64,000 bases of DNA from Methylobacter marinus A45 (GCF_000383855.1 NZ_KB912877.1:4401226-4465225); one strand, 5' to 3'; numbered from the stretch's first letter, positions 20,689-29,810 are shown. Program-made: numbers and translations. The notes: generated by a model from the letters alone, not told the origin.

Positions 20689-21449
20689 GAGGATATCGGC
20701 ATGGTTTAAGTTTATGGCTGATTTTAATGCAGGTCGGTTGCACGCTGGTTACCGCCGGGCAACCGCCGCGAATTACGCCAAACGCAAGCATCAAGCCTGG
20801 TTTCGCCATCCCTTCCATACGTGAGCGCATGATTTATCTGGCGCATCAGGAATGGACGATATTTGGCCAGCCGGTTGCGGATTATACCAGTCAACCACCG
20901 GTGCTGGTCTTTCCGTCAGAAACGACGTTCAGCCATGAAACCCGGCCGCCGTTTTTATCACGTGTGATGTTGTACTGGTACACGGTTTCGTCATTGCCGA
21001 TAGTAGGTTATGAGGGCGAACTGCGTCCCTGGTCGGGTGCTTTTATAATCTGGCTGGCGCGCAGCGCCGGCGTGCCGGAAAAAGATCTGCCTTCCACGCT
21101 ACTGCATTGGGACTATATCGAACACGCCTTGTCAGCCGATAATAATGCCCGCTTCATCGCGCGCGACGCGCGTCAGTATTCGCCCAGGCCGGGAGATTTG
21201 CTTTGCGCGCCTCGCGAGGCGCGTTTCATTCAGCAGGTGAGTGCATTCGCACGGCTGAGACGAGGTCCTTATCACTGTGATCTCGTGGTGAACAGGCGCT
21301 CGGATAAACTGGACCTTATTGGCGGCAACGTGCTCGATGCGGTTTCCCTGAGCCAGGCCGCACTGGATGATGAAGGTCACGTCATACCGACTATCGAGCG
21401 GCCCTGGCAGGTGGTCATCGAACAGCGGGATATTGAATCCAAACCTTAA
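20685..21449 (+). CDS. DUF2272 domain protein, exported
   Basis: A 254-residue protein starting at a GTG that overlaps the rtcA stop (GTGA). A hydrophobic N-terminus (LSLWLILMQVGCTLVTAG) suggests a signal peptide, with a weak lipobox-like VGC. The DUF2272 domain (~45-245) includes ERMIYLAHQEWTIFG, the conserved EGELRPWSGAFIIWLARSAG, and GPYHCDLVVNRRSDKLDLIG. The domain resembles NlpC/P60-like proteins in having a conserved W-S/C and H, but the function is not established. A TPR protein follows 18 bp downstream. Confidence 0.75.
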   Translation: MRGYRHGLSLWLILMQVGCTLVTAGQPPRITPNASIKPGFAIPSIRERMIYLAHQEWTIFGQPVADYTSQPPVLVFPSETTFSHETRPPFLSRVMLYWYTVSSLPIVGYEGELRPWSGAFIIWLARSAGVPEKDLPSTLLHWDYIEHALSADNNARFIARDARQYSPRPGDLLCAPREARFIQQVSAFARLRRGPYHCDLVVNRRSDKLDLIGGNVLDAVSLSQAALDDEGHVIPTIERPWQVVIEQRDIESKP

Positions 21450-21467
21450 ACTTATGGGGCATCAACT

Positions 21468-23120
21468 ATGAAAGCTCGACTCTTGTCACGTCCGCAACGA
21501 ATTATCATTCCCCTGCTGATGTGCTTTTCGGTCAACGTGGCAGCCGGCAAGGCGACTGTGCGTTTGTTCGACGATCTGGACACTCATCATTATCCTGTCT
21601 CGACCTTAAGTCCGCTGGCGCAGCGCTATTTTGACCAGGGGCTGATTTTGAGTTTCGGTTTCAATCACGCTGAAGCGGCGCGTTCCTTCCGCCAGGCGTA
21701 CAGTCTCGATACGGACTGCGCGATGTGCTATTGGGGCGAGGCGCTGGTGCTGGGTCCGAATATCAATGCACCCATGGACCCGGCTGTAGTGCCCCAGGCA
21801 TATCAATCAGCTCAAAAAGCGCTGGAATTGTCTCAATCGAAACCGAAAAAAGAGCAGGCCCTGATCCGGGCATTATTCAAACGTTATGCACGGGAAATCT
21901 ATCAGGACCGTACGGCGCTCGATCGATACTATGCTGCGGCGATGCGCGATGTAGCAAATCAGTTTCCCGATGACGCGGTCATCGCCTCCTTGTTCGCCGA
22001 GTCGCTGATGGATATGCATCCATGGGATTTTTGGACCAAGCAGGGCGATGCCAGACCATGGACGGCGGAAATCGTCTCGACGCTGGAACGGGCACTTGAG
22101 ATCGATGCCAACAATCCCCTGGCAAATCATTTGTACATCCATGTCTTGGAGGCTTCGCCTTATGTTCAAAAGGCGGTTGCCAGCGCCGAGCGTTTGCCAT
22201 CTTTGGTGCCCGGTTCGGGACATTTGGTGCATATGCCGGCGCATATCTATATTCGGGTGGGGCGTTATCGCGATGCGATAAGAGCTAACCAACAGGCGGT
22301 CAAAATTGACCGTGGTTACCTGAGTCATGCGCATGCCGAAAGTATTTATACGCTTGCTTATGTACCGCACAACCATCATTTCCTGTGGGCCGCCGCGATC
22401 AAAACCGGCCAAAAGGCATTATCCTCAAATGCCGCCGCCGATACGGCATCTCAAGTCGATGCCGACATGATGCGAGAACCCGGATTCAGCGGCACATTAC
22501 AGCATTTTTATATGATTCCGCTCTACACCAAGGCCTTGTTCGGCGAATGGGAGGCTATTTTGAATGAACCGGCGCCGGAAGCGGATCTGGTTTACGCCAG
22601 TGGCGTCTGGCATTATGCTCGCGGACTGGCAATGCTCAGGCAGGGAAGAATAGATGAGGCCGTGCGCGAACTCAACAGTCTTGAAAAACTCATCGCGGAT
22701 CCGGCGGCGGTTGAACTCACGGTTTTTGACTTGAATTCCGTGGCGCGGATTTTACAAATTGGGGCGGAAATATTACATGGCGAATTAGCGGCTCAGAATA
22801 AGAATTATGATGAGGCGGTTGCTCATCTCCAGAAGGCGGTAGAGATTGAGGACGCACTTAATTACACCGAACCCAAGGATTGGTATCTGCCGCCACGGCA
22901 AGTGCTCGGTGCGGTACTGCTGGCGGCGGGCAGGGCAGGGGAAGCTGAACTGGCCTACCGGCAGGATCTGCTTGATCACCCGCAAAACGGCTGGTCGCTG
23001 TTTGGACTTGCTCAAAGCCTGCGCGAACAGGGTAGCACTAAAGAGGCTGATGAGGTTCAGCAACAATTTGAGCAAGTCTGGGCGGATGCCGATGTCAAAC
23101 TGGCAAGCTCGCGTTTTTGA
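21468..23120 (+). CDS. Exported tetratricopeptide-repeat protein
   Basis: A 550-residue periplasmic TPR protein with a signal peptide (~1-25). Its N-terminal part has FDQGLILSFGFNHAEAARSF followed by AYSLDTDCAMCYWGEALVLG, typical of a widespread family of uncharacterised TPR proteins with a conserved CAMCYWG motif. TPR helices continue to the C-terminus (AVLLAAGRAGEAELAYRQDL). No enzyme domain is visible. The HxH in SGHLVHMPAHIYIRVGRY is conserved in this family and could bind metal. It is the third gene of the rtcA group; 25 bp after the stop comes the third TATATCATAGACA motif. Confidence 0.75.
   Translation: MKARLLSRPQRIIIPLLMCFSVNVAAGKATVRLFDDLDTHHYPVSTLSPLAQRYFDQGLILSFGFNHAEAARSFRQAYSLDTDCAMCYWGEALVLGPNINAPMDPAVVPQAYQSAQKALELSQSKPKKEQALIRALFKRYAREIYQDRTALDRYYAAAMRDVANQFPDDAVIASLFAESLMDMHPWDFWTKQGDARPWTAEIVSTLERALEIDANNPLANHLYIHVLEASPYVQKAVASAERLPSLVPGSGHLVHMPAHIYIRVGRYRDAIRANQQAVKIDRGYLSHAHAESIYTLAYVPHNHHFLWAAAIKTGQKALSSNAAADTASQVDADMMREPGFSGTLQHFYMIPLYTKALFGEWEAILNEPAPEADLVYASGVWHYARGLAMLRQGRIDEAVRELNSLEKLIADPAAVELTVFDLNSVARILQIGAEILHGELAAQNKNYDEAVAHLQKAVEIEDALNYTEPKDWYLPPRQVLGAVLLAAGRAGEAELAYRQDLLDHPQNGWSLFGLAQSLREQGSTKEADEVQQQFEQVWADADVKLASSRF
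22928..22940 (+). promoter_or_regulatory. Two overlapping KOPS-like octamers (GGGCAGGG)
   Basis: GGGCAGGG occurs at 22928-22935 and 22933-22940 on the + strand, matching the FtsK-orienting consensus GGGNAGGG. Further + strand matches lie at 17205-17212, 18504-18511 and 40070-40077. All point rightward to the dif site at 51825-51852. Most lie inside coding sequence, so chance is possible. Confidence 0.4.
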
Positions 23121-23144
23121 TATTATATTTTATTAAAGAAATAT

Positions 23145-23157
23145 TATATCATAGACA
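23145..23157 (+). repeat. 13-bp repeat TATATCATAGACA, copy 3
   Basis: Third identical copy, in the context ATATTATATCATAGACATAT shared with copy 2 at 19563-19575. It lies just after the TPR gene and before the next gene, so copies 2 and 3 flank the rtcA-DUF2272-TPR group on both sides. Confidence 0.45.
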
Positions 23158-23319
23158 TATTTGTTTTTAATGCCCCATCCATCATACCTGCTGAGTTATC
23201 TACCAAGCGGACAAAGCTGGGGGCTTTTTGATCAAAAATTGTTTGTCGGTGGTTCCACCGCTCAGCGAGACCAGTTTTTACCGAAACGTTCAGACGTCTG
23301 TTTGTATCGAGATAAACCC

Positions 23320-24519
23320 ATGAGTGAATATCAATATCACGAATTCAGAGCGGTCGATCGGCCGCTCACGCCACAACAACAAGCGGAACTGCGTAGCCGT
23401 TCCTCCCGCGCGACCATTACGGCGACCAACTTCATCAACGAATACCATTGGGGCGATCTCAAAGGCGATCCTCTCGATTGGATACAACGTTATTTCGACG
23501 CACACGTTTATTCGGCCAATTGGGGAACGTGCAGTTTGTTATTGCGTTTACCCATTTCGGCATTGGATAAGGCTACGCCGGACCCATTCACTCTGCCATC
23601 GCGAAGCGGTGCGCAATCCGGCTTTATCGATGCTTTTAGTGTAACGCCGACGACCGATCATTGGATAGTATATTGGGGCTTTAATGACGATTCGGGTGAA
23701 TTCGAACGTTTTTGGTGTCACGAAGACGGTCCGGGGTGGATGGATAGCTTATTGCCGTTGCGGGACGAGTTATTGCGGGGCGATACCCGGCCGCTCTACT
23801 TAGGCTGGCTGGCGCGAGTGTGTAATGGAGAATTGGGTGATGACGATATCGAGCCGCCCATGCCGACAGGCTTGGGAACCTTAACCCCTGCACAATCCGA
23901 CTTGACGGAATTTCTGCAAATCGATTCCGACTGGCTCGCAGCCGCCGCCAGCGCCAGTCCTGCGTTACCCGATCATGAGACTATTGATCCGGATCTTGAT
24001 GCATGGATTGCATTGCAAACCCTGGAAAGCATGCAGGCAACGACACGTTTGTTGTTGGAAGGACGCAGTCAAGAAGCGGAGCGGGCACTGCGGCAGCGTT
24101 ATCTGGCCTGGCAGCGGGAACATTCATCCAAACCAAAATCTTCTCCGCTTCCGCGTCGCACCGTTGCCGAAATCGATGCCGCTCGAGCAATAGCCAGGGT
24201 CCGGCGCCTAGAGCTCGAACGGCAGAGGCGCGAGGCCTAGGAAGCCAAGCGTCGTGCCGAGCGCAAACAACAGCTGGAACGCCTGGCGGCTAGTTCGGAT
24301 ATGGCTTGGGCGGCTATCGACCAAACGTTGCAACGCGGCTCCGGCCATGCCTATGATCAGGCCTTGCAAGCAGTGAAGGATTTGGCCGAGGCCATGGACC
24401 AAGCCGGGCGCAAAGCCGAATTTCAAACTAGCCTAATCAAATTACTCAGCGCACATGGCAAACGTGGCGCGTGGATGACGCGACTGGCCAAGGCTGGAAT
24501 CCAGGCAGGAGAAATTTGA
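23320..24519 (+). pseudogene. Conserved protein of unknown function interrupted by an in-frame amber codon
   Basis: The start is ATG 23320 (MSEYQYHEFRAVDRPLTPQQ, then AELRSRSSRATITATNF and EYHWGDLKGDP), a conserved start I recognise from a family of uncharacterised bacterial proteins; the open frame runs further upstream without conservation. The frame stops at TAG 24238-24240 but continues in phase to 24517-24519 with a clearly related tail (EAKRRAERKQQLERLAASSD, then MAWAAIDQTL). Total length would be 399 residues. The C-terminal half is a charged helical segment. A CAG to TAG change explains the break. As annotated, the product would be 306 residues without its last helices. Not recognised as an enzyme. 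Confidence 0.6.
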
Positions 24520-24621
24520 TGGCGCACAAATACAATCCCATTCGAAAAATGGCTACCTTGCGTGTCACGCGATGTGAGTCATTAAATATTTCAGTCTAAA
24601 ACAGGAGGACTTCAATAGCTT

Positions 24622-24753
24622 ATGAATTTCGACCAAGAAATTTGTATGATAATAACTAATAGATCCCATTTTTTGGGCAATTTTGATTCTGAAATAGCCA
24701 TAAATATTCTGGAAATAGACAAGAATATCCAAGATTTTTTTAAAACGAAGTAA
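24622..24753 (+). CDS. Possible small ORF, 43 residues
   Basis: AGGAGG at 24603-24608 lies 13 bases before ATG 24622, which opens a 43-codon frame (MNFDQEICMIITNRSHFLGN, then FDSEIAINILEIDKNIQDFF). No family is recognised. The spacing is long and composition is very AT-rich, so this may be chance. It occupies the spacer before dusA. Confidence 0.25.
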   Translation: MNFDQEICMIITNRSHFLGNFDSEIAINILEIDKNIQDFFKTK

Positions 24754-24780
24754 TCTTGCAAAATCGATTAAAATCAATAA

Positions 24781-25770
24781 ATGCATTTAAAAAATTATAA
24801 GCCACATAGGTTTTGCGTGGCTCCGATGTTGGATTGGACTGACAGGCATTGTCGGTATTTTCACCGCCTGATTTCCCGGCATGCCTTGTTGTATACCGAA
24901 ATGGTCACGACCGGGGCGTTATTGCATGGGGACCCCAGCCGGTTTTTACAATTCAATAACGCCGAACATCCCGTGGCGTTTCAATTAGGCGGCAGCGACC
25001 CAAAAGATCTTGCTGTCTGCGCAAAGATGATTGAAGACTGGGGTTACGATGAGGTCAATCTAAACGTCGGTTGTCCCAGCGACCGGGTTCAGAATGGGCG
25101 CTTCGGCGCCTGTTTGATGGCCGAACCGGAACTGGTGGGCGAGTGTGTGGCAACCATGCTTCAGGCGGTTTCGATTCCTGTAACGGTTAAATCGAGAATA
25201 GGTATTGATGAGCGCGATTCATATGAAGAGTTACTTGATTTTGTAATGACCGTGGCCAATGCCGGCTGCAATACCTTTATTGTTCATGCCAGAAAAGCCT
25301 GGTTAAGCGGATTGTCGCCCAAACAAAACCGGGAAGTACCGCCGTTACGCTACGATCATGTCTATCAATTAAAAAATGATCTGCCGGGGCTGGAGATTAT
25401 ATTAAATGGCGGTATCACCACGCTGGATCAGGCAGAAGAGGTGCTTAAACATGTTGACGGCGTCATGGTAGGGCGGGAAGCCTATCATAACCCGTACCTT
25501 TTAGCCGAGGTCGACAGGCGATTTTTTGATGAGGTGTGCAGGCCCAGATCGCGGCAAGAAGTTTTAAACTTGCTGATTCCCTATATCCAGCGGCAGCTTA
25601 AAAATGGTGTCCGGTTAAATAGCATATCACGGCACATTCTGGGGCTGTTTCATGGCGCACCGGGCGCCCGAGGCTGGCGCCGGCATATCAGTGAAAATGT
25701 TGGTAAACCCGGCGCGGACGAAAATGTCATTGTGGATGCATTAAAATCGCTAATCAATGATGTATACTAG
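24781..25770 (+). CDS. dusA: tRNA-dihydrouridine(20/20a) synthase
   Basis: A 329-residue flavoenzyme that reduces U20/U20a in the D-loop of tRNAs. It shows [33 protein letters not shown], the FMN/tRNA loop [20 protein letters not shown] with the catalytic Cys, and the FMN-phosphate loop near [13 protein letters not shown] and [13 protein letters not shown]. Length and motifs fit DusA rather than DusB/C. The stop codon overlaps the upstream open frame of folE. The start is ATG 24781 in an AT-rich region without a strong ribosome site. Confidence 0.93.
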   Translation: MHLKNYKPHRFCVAPMLDWTDRHCRYFHRLISRHALLYTEMVTTGALLHGDPSRFLQFNNAEHPVAFQLGGSDPKDLAVCAKMIEDWGYDEVNLNVGCPSDRVQNGRFGACLMAEPELVGECVATMLQAVSIPVTVKSRIGIDERDSYEELLDFVMTVANAGCNTFIVHARKAWLSGLSPKQNREVPPLRYDHVYQLKNDLPGLEIILNGGITTLDQAEEVLKHVDGVMVGREAYHNPYLLAEVDRRFFDEVCRPRSRQEVLNLLIPYIQRQLKNGVRLNSISRHILGLFHGAPGARGWRRHISENVGKPGADENVIVDALKSLINDVY

Positions 25771-25801
25771 CCTGCTATTTTTTGTAATTGAGACTGAAAC
25801 T

Positions 25802-26344
25802 ATGGAAGAGCATTTTTCCAAAATTATCGAAGCAGTCGGTGAAGATCTAAACCGCGAAGGCCTGATCGATACCCCTAAACGCGCAGCCAAGGCTTTTAAA
25901 TTTCTGAACAACGGCTACGATAAAACGCTGGAGGAAGTGCTAAACGGCGCTATTTTTACAGCGGACACCGAAGACATGGTTATCGTTAAGGATATTGAAT
26001 TGTATTCTTTGTGCGAACACCATTTACTGCCGTTTATCGGCAAATGTCATGTCGGTTATTTACCAAAAGGCAAAGTGCTTGGTTTGTCAAAGATAGCCCG
26101 TGTCGTCGACATGTATGCGCGACGTCTGCAAATTCAGGAAAAACTGACCAAGCAAATCGCCGATGCGATCGAACTTGCGACCGGCGCCAGAGGTGTCGCC
26201 GTGGTTATTGAAGCCAAACATCTATGCATGATGATGCGGGGCATCGAAAAACAGAATTCAATCATGACAACTTCGGTAATGACAGGGGTGTTCCGTAAGG
26301 AAATCAGTACGCGGTCTGAGTTTTTAAATCTGATTAACCGATAG
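25802..26344 (+). CDS. folE: GTP cyclohydrolase I
   Basis: A 180-residue GTP cyclohydrolase I, first enzyme of tetrahydrofolate synthesis (GTP to 7,8-dihydroneopterin triphosphate). Zinc ligands are Cys and His in [17 protein letters not shown] and the second Cys in [16 protein letters not shown]. The open frame begins at 25757, but the conserved N-terminus starts at ATG 25802 ([20 protein letters not shown]). It lies 31 bp after dusA and 9 bp before hemH, suggesting one transcript. Confidence 0.93.
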   Translation: MEEHFSKIIEAVGEDLNREGLIDTPKRAAKAFKFLNNGYDKTLEEVLNGAIFTADTEDMVIVKDIELYSLCEHHLLPFIGKCHVGYLPKGKVLGLSKIARVVDMYARRLQIQEKLTKQIADAIELATGARGVAVVIEAKHLCMMMRGIEKQNSIMTTSVMTGVFRKEISTRSEFLNLINR

Positions 26345-26353
26345 GTTCTACGC

Positions 26354-27337
26354 ATGCCGCATCAAAGCGCCGCCACCAGGAAAACGGGCGTGCTATTGGT
26401 GAATTTAGGTTCGCCTGCCGCCCCGACTACATCAGCCGTCCGGCGCTTTCTTAAGGAGTTTCTCGGCGATCCTCGCGTGGTCAATCTACCGCGCCCGTTA
26501 TGGTGGATAATACTCCGTTTTTTTATCTTGCCTTTTCGTCCGCGTAGATCGGCGGCGGCTTATCGTAAGATATGGGATAAAAAGGGCTCGCCACTGGTCT
26601 ATCTGACTCGCCAATTGACTGAACAAGTAGCCGGGCGGTTAAACGCCGAGGGCGTTGTAACGGACTATGCCATGCGCTATGGCGAGCCTTCCATCGCAAA
26701 GCAATTAAATTTCCTAAAAAAACAAGGTATCGACAATTTAATTGTTCTGCCTTTGTATCCCCAATACTCTTCGACAACGACGGCATCCGTTTATGATGAT
26801 TTGGTCCGGGAATTGAATCGGTGGCGGTATTTGCCCAGTTTTCAATTTATCAGCGATTATCATCAGGATGATCATTATATTGCGGCGGCCGCCGAATCGA
26901 TTGAGCAAACCTGGCGTGAACAAGGAAAAAACGATTTATTATTGATGTCCTTTCATGGTCTGCCTGAGCAGTTGACGAAATGGGGGGATCCTTATTTTCA
27001 TCAGTGCCATAAAACCGCTGCCTTGATTGCCGAAAGACTGAATCTCAACAAAGACCAATGGCAAGTCGTTTTTCAGTCTCGCTTTGGCAAAGCACAATGG
27101 TTAAAGCCTTATTGCGCGGAGACATTGCAAAGTCTTCCGAAACAAGGCATAAAAAAAATTGATATGGTTTGTCCGGGGTTTGCTGTGGATTGCCTGGAAA
27201 CGCTGGAAGAGATCGCCATGGAAAACAAACGCTTGTTTATGGCCGCCGGCGGCGAAGTCTATCGCTATATTCCGGCGCTTAATGATTCAACATCTCATGT
27301 TAATGCTATAGTTAAGCTATTCGAGCAAAGACTTTGA
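26354..27337 (+). CDS. hemH: Ferrochelatase
   Basis: A 327-residue ferrochelatase that inserts Fe2+ into protoporphyrin IX in the last step of haem b synthesis. It shows GVLLVNLGSPAAPTTSAVRR at the N-terminus, the metal/porphyrin His in LLMSFHGLPEQL, SRFGKAQWLKPY and the acidic patch GFAVDCLETLEEI. It matches the proteobacterial single-domain form without a C-terminal cysteine cluster. It is co-directional and close to folE. The next gene overlaps by frame but starts 13 bp after the hemH stop. Confidence 0.93.
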   Translation: MPHQSAATRKTGVLLVNLGSPAAPTTSAVRRFLKEFLGDPRVVNLPRPLWWIILRFFILPFRPRRSAAAYRKIWDKKGSPLVYLTRQLTEQVAGRLNAEGVVTDYAMRYGEPSIAKQLNFLKKQGIDNLIVLPLYPQYSSTTTASVYDDLVRELNRWRYLPSFQFISDYHQDDHYIAAAAESIEQTWREQGKNDLLLMSFHGLPEQLTKWGDPYFHQCHKTAALIAERLNLNKDQWQVVFQSRFGKAQWLKPYCAETLQSLPKQGIKKIDMVCPGFAVDCLETLEEIAMENKRLFMAAGGEVYRYIPALNDSTSHVNAIVKLFEQRL

Positions 27338-27349
27338 GAATTATATGTT

Positions 27350-27547
27350 ATGAGAGGATACGATCAAAACTGTGCGATATGCCGTCTGATGCGCAGCCTC
27401 GCTTATACAGGCATCGGCATGGGGATAGGCGGGGGAGCCGCTTATCTGATTGGTGCTTCAAAAGAAAATGTCATGCTATCCGGCATTGTTGTGGCCGCGA
27501 TTATAGTTTTTGGTGTCCTTGATAAAAATAAAGAGCTAAAACGATGA
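27350..27547 (+). CDS. Small membrane protein
   Basis: A 65-residue protein with CAIC at residues 8-11 and two glycine-rich hydrophobic segments (LAYTGIGMGIGGGAAYLIGA and VMLSGIVVAAIIVFGVL) before a charged tail. The stop overlaps the start of the following MutS-like gene (ATGA), so the two are translationally coupled and may act together at the membrane. No family is recognised. Confidence 0.55.
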   Translation: MRGYDQNCAICRLMRSLAYTGIGMGIGGGAAYLIGASKENVMLSGIVVAAIIVFGVLDKNKELKR

Positions 27548-29142
27548 AAGAAACCCTATTAGAAAGTTGGCGCGATAATGTCTGGCCTGAGGTTCAGTCC
27601 ACCAAACCGCTGAAAACCGGTGAAGGCGTGATCGATGAAAGCGCTTTCAATACAATTGAAGTCAATGAAGTGTTTGATACGGTCAATCATGCTTCAACGA
27701 TGATCGGGCAAGCGGTCCTGTTCCGGTCCTTAACGCAACCGCTGGGTGTCTTGGAGGAAATCAAGGCCAAACAGGAAGCTGTCGAGGAACTGCGCAATAA
27801 TTCAGCATTAAAAGAAAATCTCGAACATATTGTCCAAAACGCGGCGGCAAACGAGAAAAACTTTTATCTGCTATTATTCGGCGAATTCCTCGGTTCTTTC
27901 GGTACCGCCAGGGAAGAGCATGAAATCGAGGGTTATGGCTATTTACAGTATAAAAGAGGCATTCGTTTTATGCTTGAGCTGGTTGACCAGATTCAAGTTA
28001 GCGAAGCGCCGAAAAGCGCTTATTTAAAGAATGTTTTTGACAAAATCAAAGCGTTTGCAGAATCCCGGGCCTATTCATTGATGGAAGGTCCTGCCTATAT
28101 CACTGAAAACGGCATCAAATCAAAACAGGAAAGAGAAGGTTCATTTTCACCAGCGATTATCTTTAAGCCCCGTATCTTCAAGCCGCTTTTGCTGACGCTG
28201 GTTTTCGGCATCATCTGGGTGTTGGCAAGTTTATTTCCAACAGACATGTTCAAAGTTTCAGTAGAAGCCATCCCGACCGCATCCATTTTCTTCATTCCTT
28301 TGTTATTAGTTTACTTTCCGGTTGTCGGCGGTTTTGACAGGGACAGTTGCATTATCCCGTTGAGAAACGAGTTCAAAAGCTCGCCGGCGGTCGGTGAGAC
28401 GCTGGATGCGTTGGGCGAACTGGATGAATTGTTGTCGTTTATAAAATTTGCCGATGCTTTTGGCGGCGACATGGTTTTGCCGGAGTTGATTGAGGCTGAT
28501 CATCATCGCATCAACCTGGCCGATGCCAGAAATCCGGTTTTGGGTAAGGAAAATCCTGATTATGTTGGTAACAATTTTATCCTGGATAACGACAAGCTGG
28601 TCCTGGTGACCGGTCCTAATAGCGGAGGCAAAACAGCATTCTGTAAGACCGTTACTCAAATTCAACTGTTGGCGCAAATAGGTTGTTATGTACCTGCCAG
28701 CTCGGCCACGCTTACCGTGGCCGACAGGATTTATTATCAGGTGCCGGAAATCAGTCATTTGGATGATGGGGAAGGCCGTTTCGGCACGGAACTGAAAAGA
28801 ACCAAGGATATCTTTTTAACCACGACGGCTAAAAGCCTGGTAGTACTCGATGAATTATCCGAAGGGACAACTTTTGAAGAAAAAATGGAATCTTCTTCCA
28901 ATGTGTTGAATGGATTTTATCGAAAAGGCAATAGCACTATATTGATCACCCACAATCATCAGTTGGTCGATAATTTTGTTGCCCAGGGTATAGGTGTGCC
29001 GCGCCAGGTTGAATTCGCCAATGAGGCTCCGACTTATAAGCTAATTCCCGGAATTTCCCGGGTGAGTCATGCTGATCGTGTCGCCAAAAAAATAGGGTTT
29101 TCAAAAGAAGACATAGACAATTATCTGTCCGATTCCAAATAA
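27544..29142 (+). CDS. Membrane-embedded MutS-family ATPase
   Basis: A 532-residue protein with a MutS-type ATPase domain at its C-terminus: Walker A GPNSGGKTAF with Lys363, then Walker B LVVLDELSEGTTFEEK and the switch THNHQLVD. The N-terminal ~200 residues resemble the MutS lever/core helices (FNTIEVNEVFDTVNHASTMI). Residues ~210-260 hold two hydrophobic helices (FKPLLLTLVFGIIWVLASLF and ASIFFIPLLLVYFPVVGG), so the protein is likely anchored in the membrane. Mismatch-binding domain I is absent. It belongs to the little-studied MutS-related ATPases rather than repair MutS. A small membrane protein gene overlaps its start. Function is unknown. Confidence 0.75.
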   Translation: MKETLLESWRDNVWPEVQSTKPLKTGEGVIDESAFNTIEVNEVFDTVNHASTMIGQAVLFRSLTQPLGVLEEIKAKQEAVEELRNNSALKENLEHIVQNAAANEKNFYLLLFGEFLGSFGTAREEHEIEGYGYLQYKRGIRFMLELVDQIQVSEAPKSAYLKNVFDKIKAFAESRAYSLMEGPAYITENGIKSKQEREGSFSPAIIFKPRIFKPLLLTLVFGIIWVLASLFPTDMFKVSVEAIPTASIFFIPLLLVYFPVVGGFDRDSCIIPLRNEFKSSPAVGETLDALGELDELLSFIKFADAFGGDMVLPELIEADHHRINLADARNPVLGKENPDYVGNNFILDNDKLVLVTGPNSGGKTAFCKTVTQIQLLAQIGCYVPASSATLTVADRIYYQVPEISHLDDGEGRFGTELKRTKDIFLTTTAKSLVVLDELSEGTTFEEKMESSSNVLNGFYRKGNSTILITHNHQLVDNFVAQGIGVPRQVEFANEAPTYKLIPGISRVSHADRVAKKIGFSKEDIDNYLSDSK

Positions 29143-29195
29143 AAAACGGCACTGCTTCTGGCAGTGAAACCAAGTCTTTACTATCCTTATAAAGA

Positions 29196-29785
29196 CGGCA
29201 ACTAAACAACCACCCGCTCAAGCGGGTGGGTTCGAATAACGGACTGAAAGTCCGGATACGCGTCGACTAAACGACGCGTCTTAATCGGGTTCCATCTTAA
29301 AATTGTCATTGGGATTAGGTTCAAAATGATGCTCCAAATACTGTTTGATCATTTCATCCGTCATCTGGCCAACGGTGGCGCAAAAATATCCGCGCGCCCA
29401 AAAATGCCTTCCCCAATATCGCTTTTTCAAGTGCGGAAACTCTTCGAGCAGATAGCTCGATGTTCGTCCCTTAATTCGCCTCATGATTTCACTGGGAGCC
29501 ATATTCGGCGGTGCACTCACCAAGATGTGCACATGATCTTTGCTCACCACGCCTTTGATGATCCGTATCTCAAAGGCTTCACACGTCTGCCGCACCAAGT
29601 CTCTCACTCGTTCGGCTATTTCACCTTTCAGAACTTTATAACGATACTTCGTTACCCAAACAAAATGGTACTCAATTTGGTAAACCGTATGGCTGCCGTA
29701 TCTATAGTCCATTGCCACCTCCTTGGCCAGATTATCGCAGCTAAAGCTGACCGGCTAAAGCCGGTGGTTTAAACCTTATGATGGA
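29196..29785 (-). mobile_element. IS200/IS605-family element (tnpA only)
   Basis: A ~590-bp element containing one transposase gene and end hairpins typical of single-strand transposons. On the transposase's 3' side are CCACCCGCTC/AAGCGGGTGG (29210-29229), CGGACT-gaa-AGTCCG (29246-29260) and an ACGCGTCG/CGACGCGT stem (about 29258-29280). On its 5' side are CAGCTAAAGCTG (29738-29749) and ACCGGCTAAAGCCGGT (29750-29765). No tnpB gene is present. The outer borders are approximate because this family makes no target duplications. Confidence 0.8.
29281..29718 (-). CDS. tnpA: IS200/IS605 transposase TnpA
   Basis: A 145-residue Y1 transposase that moves single-stranded DNA. It shows YQIEYHFVWVTKYRYKVL, the HUH motif in KDHVHILVSAPP and the catalytic Tyr in MTDEMIKQYLEHHF. 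The start is supported by AAGGAGGTGGC just before the ATG. It is full length for the family (~140 residues) and likely functional. It sits between the MutS-like gene and the lytic transglycosylase gene, where it may have separated the former from its terminator. Confidence 0.92.
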   Translation of the reverse strand: MAMDYRYGSHTVYQIEYHFVWVTKYRYKVLKGEIAERVRDLVRQTCEAFEIRIIKGVVSKDHVHILVSAPPNMAPSEIMRRIKGRTSSYLLEEFPHLKKRYWGRHFWARGYFCATVGQMTDEMIKQYLEHHFEPNPNDNFKMEPD

Positions 29786-29810
29786 AAATTAATACCAAAT
29801 TTCTCGCAAT

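Noticed and set aside
23161-23319. Upstream extension of the 23320 gene (TTG 23161 or ATG 23170)
   Set aside because: The extra 53 residues show no conservation and no ribosome site; the recognised family start is the ATG at 23320.
29150-29166. Terminator right after the MutS-like gene (CACTGC/GCAGTG)
   Set aside because: The stem is only 6 bp and no T-run follows.
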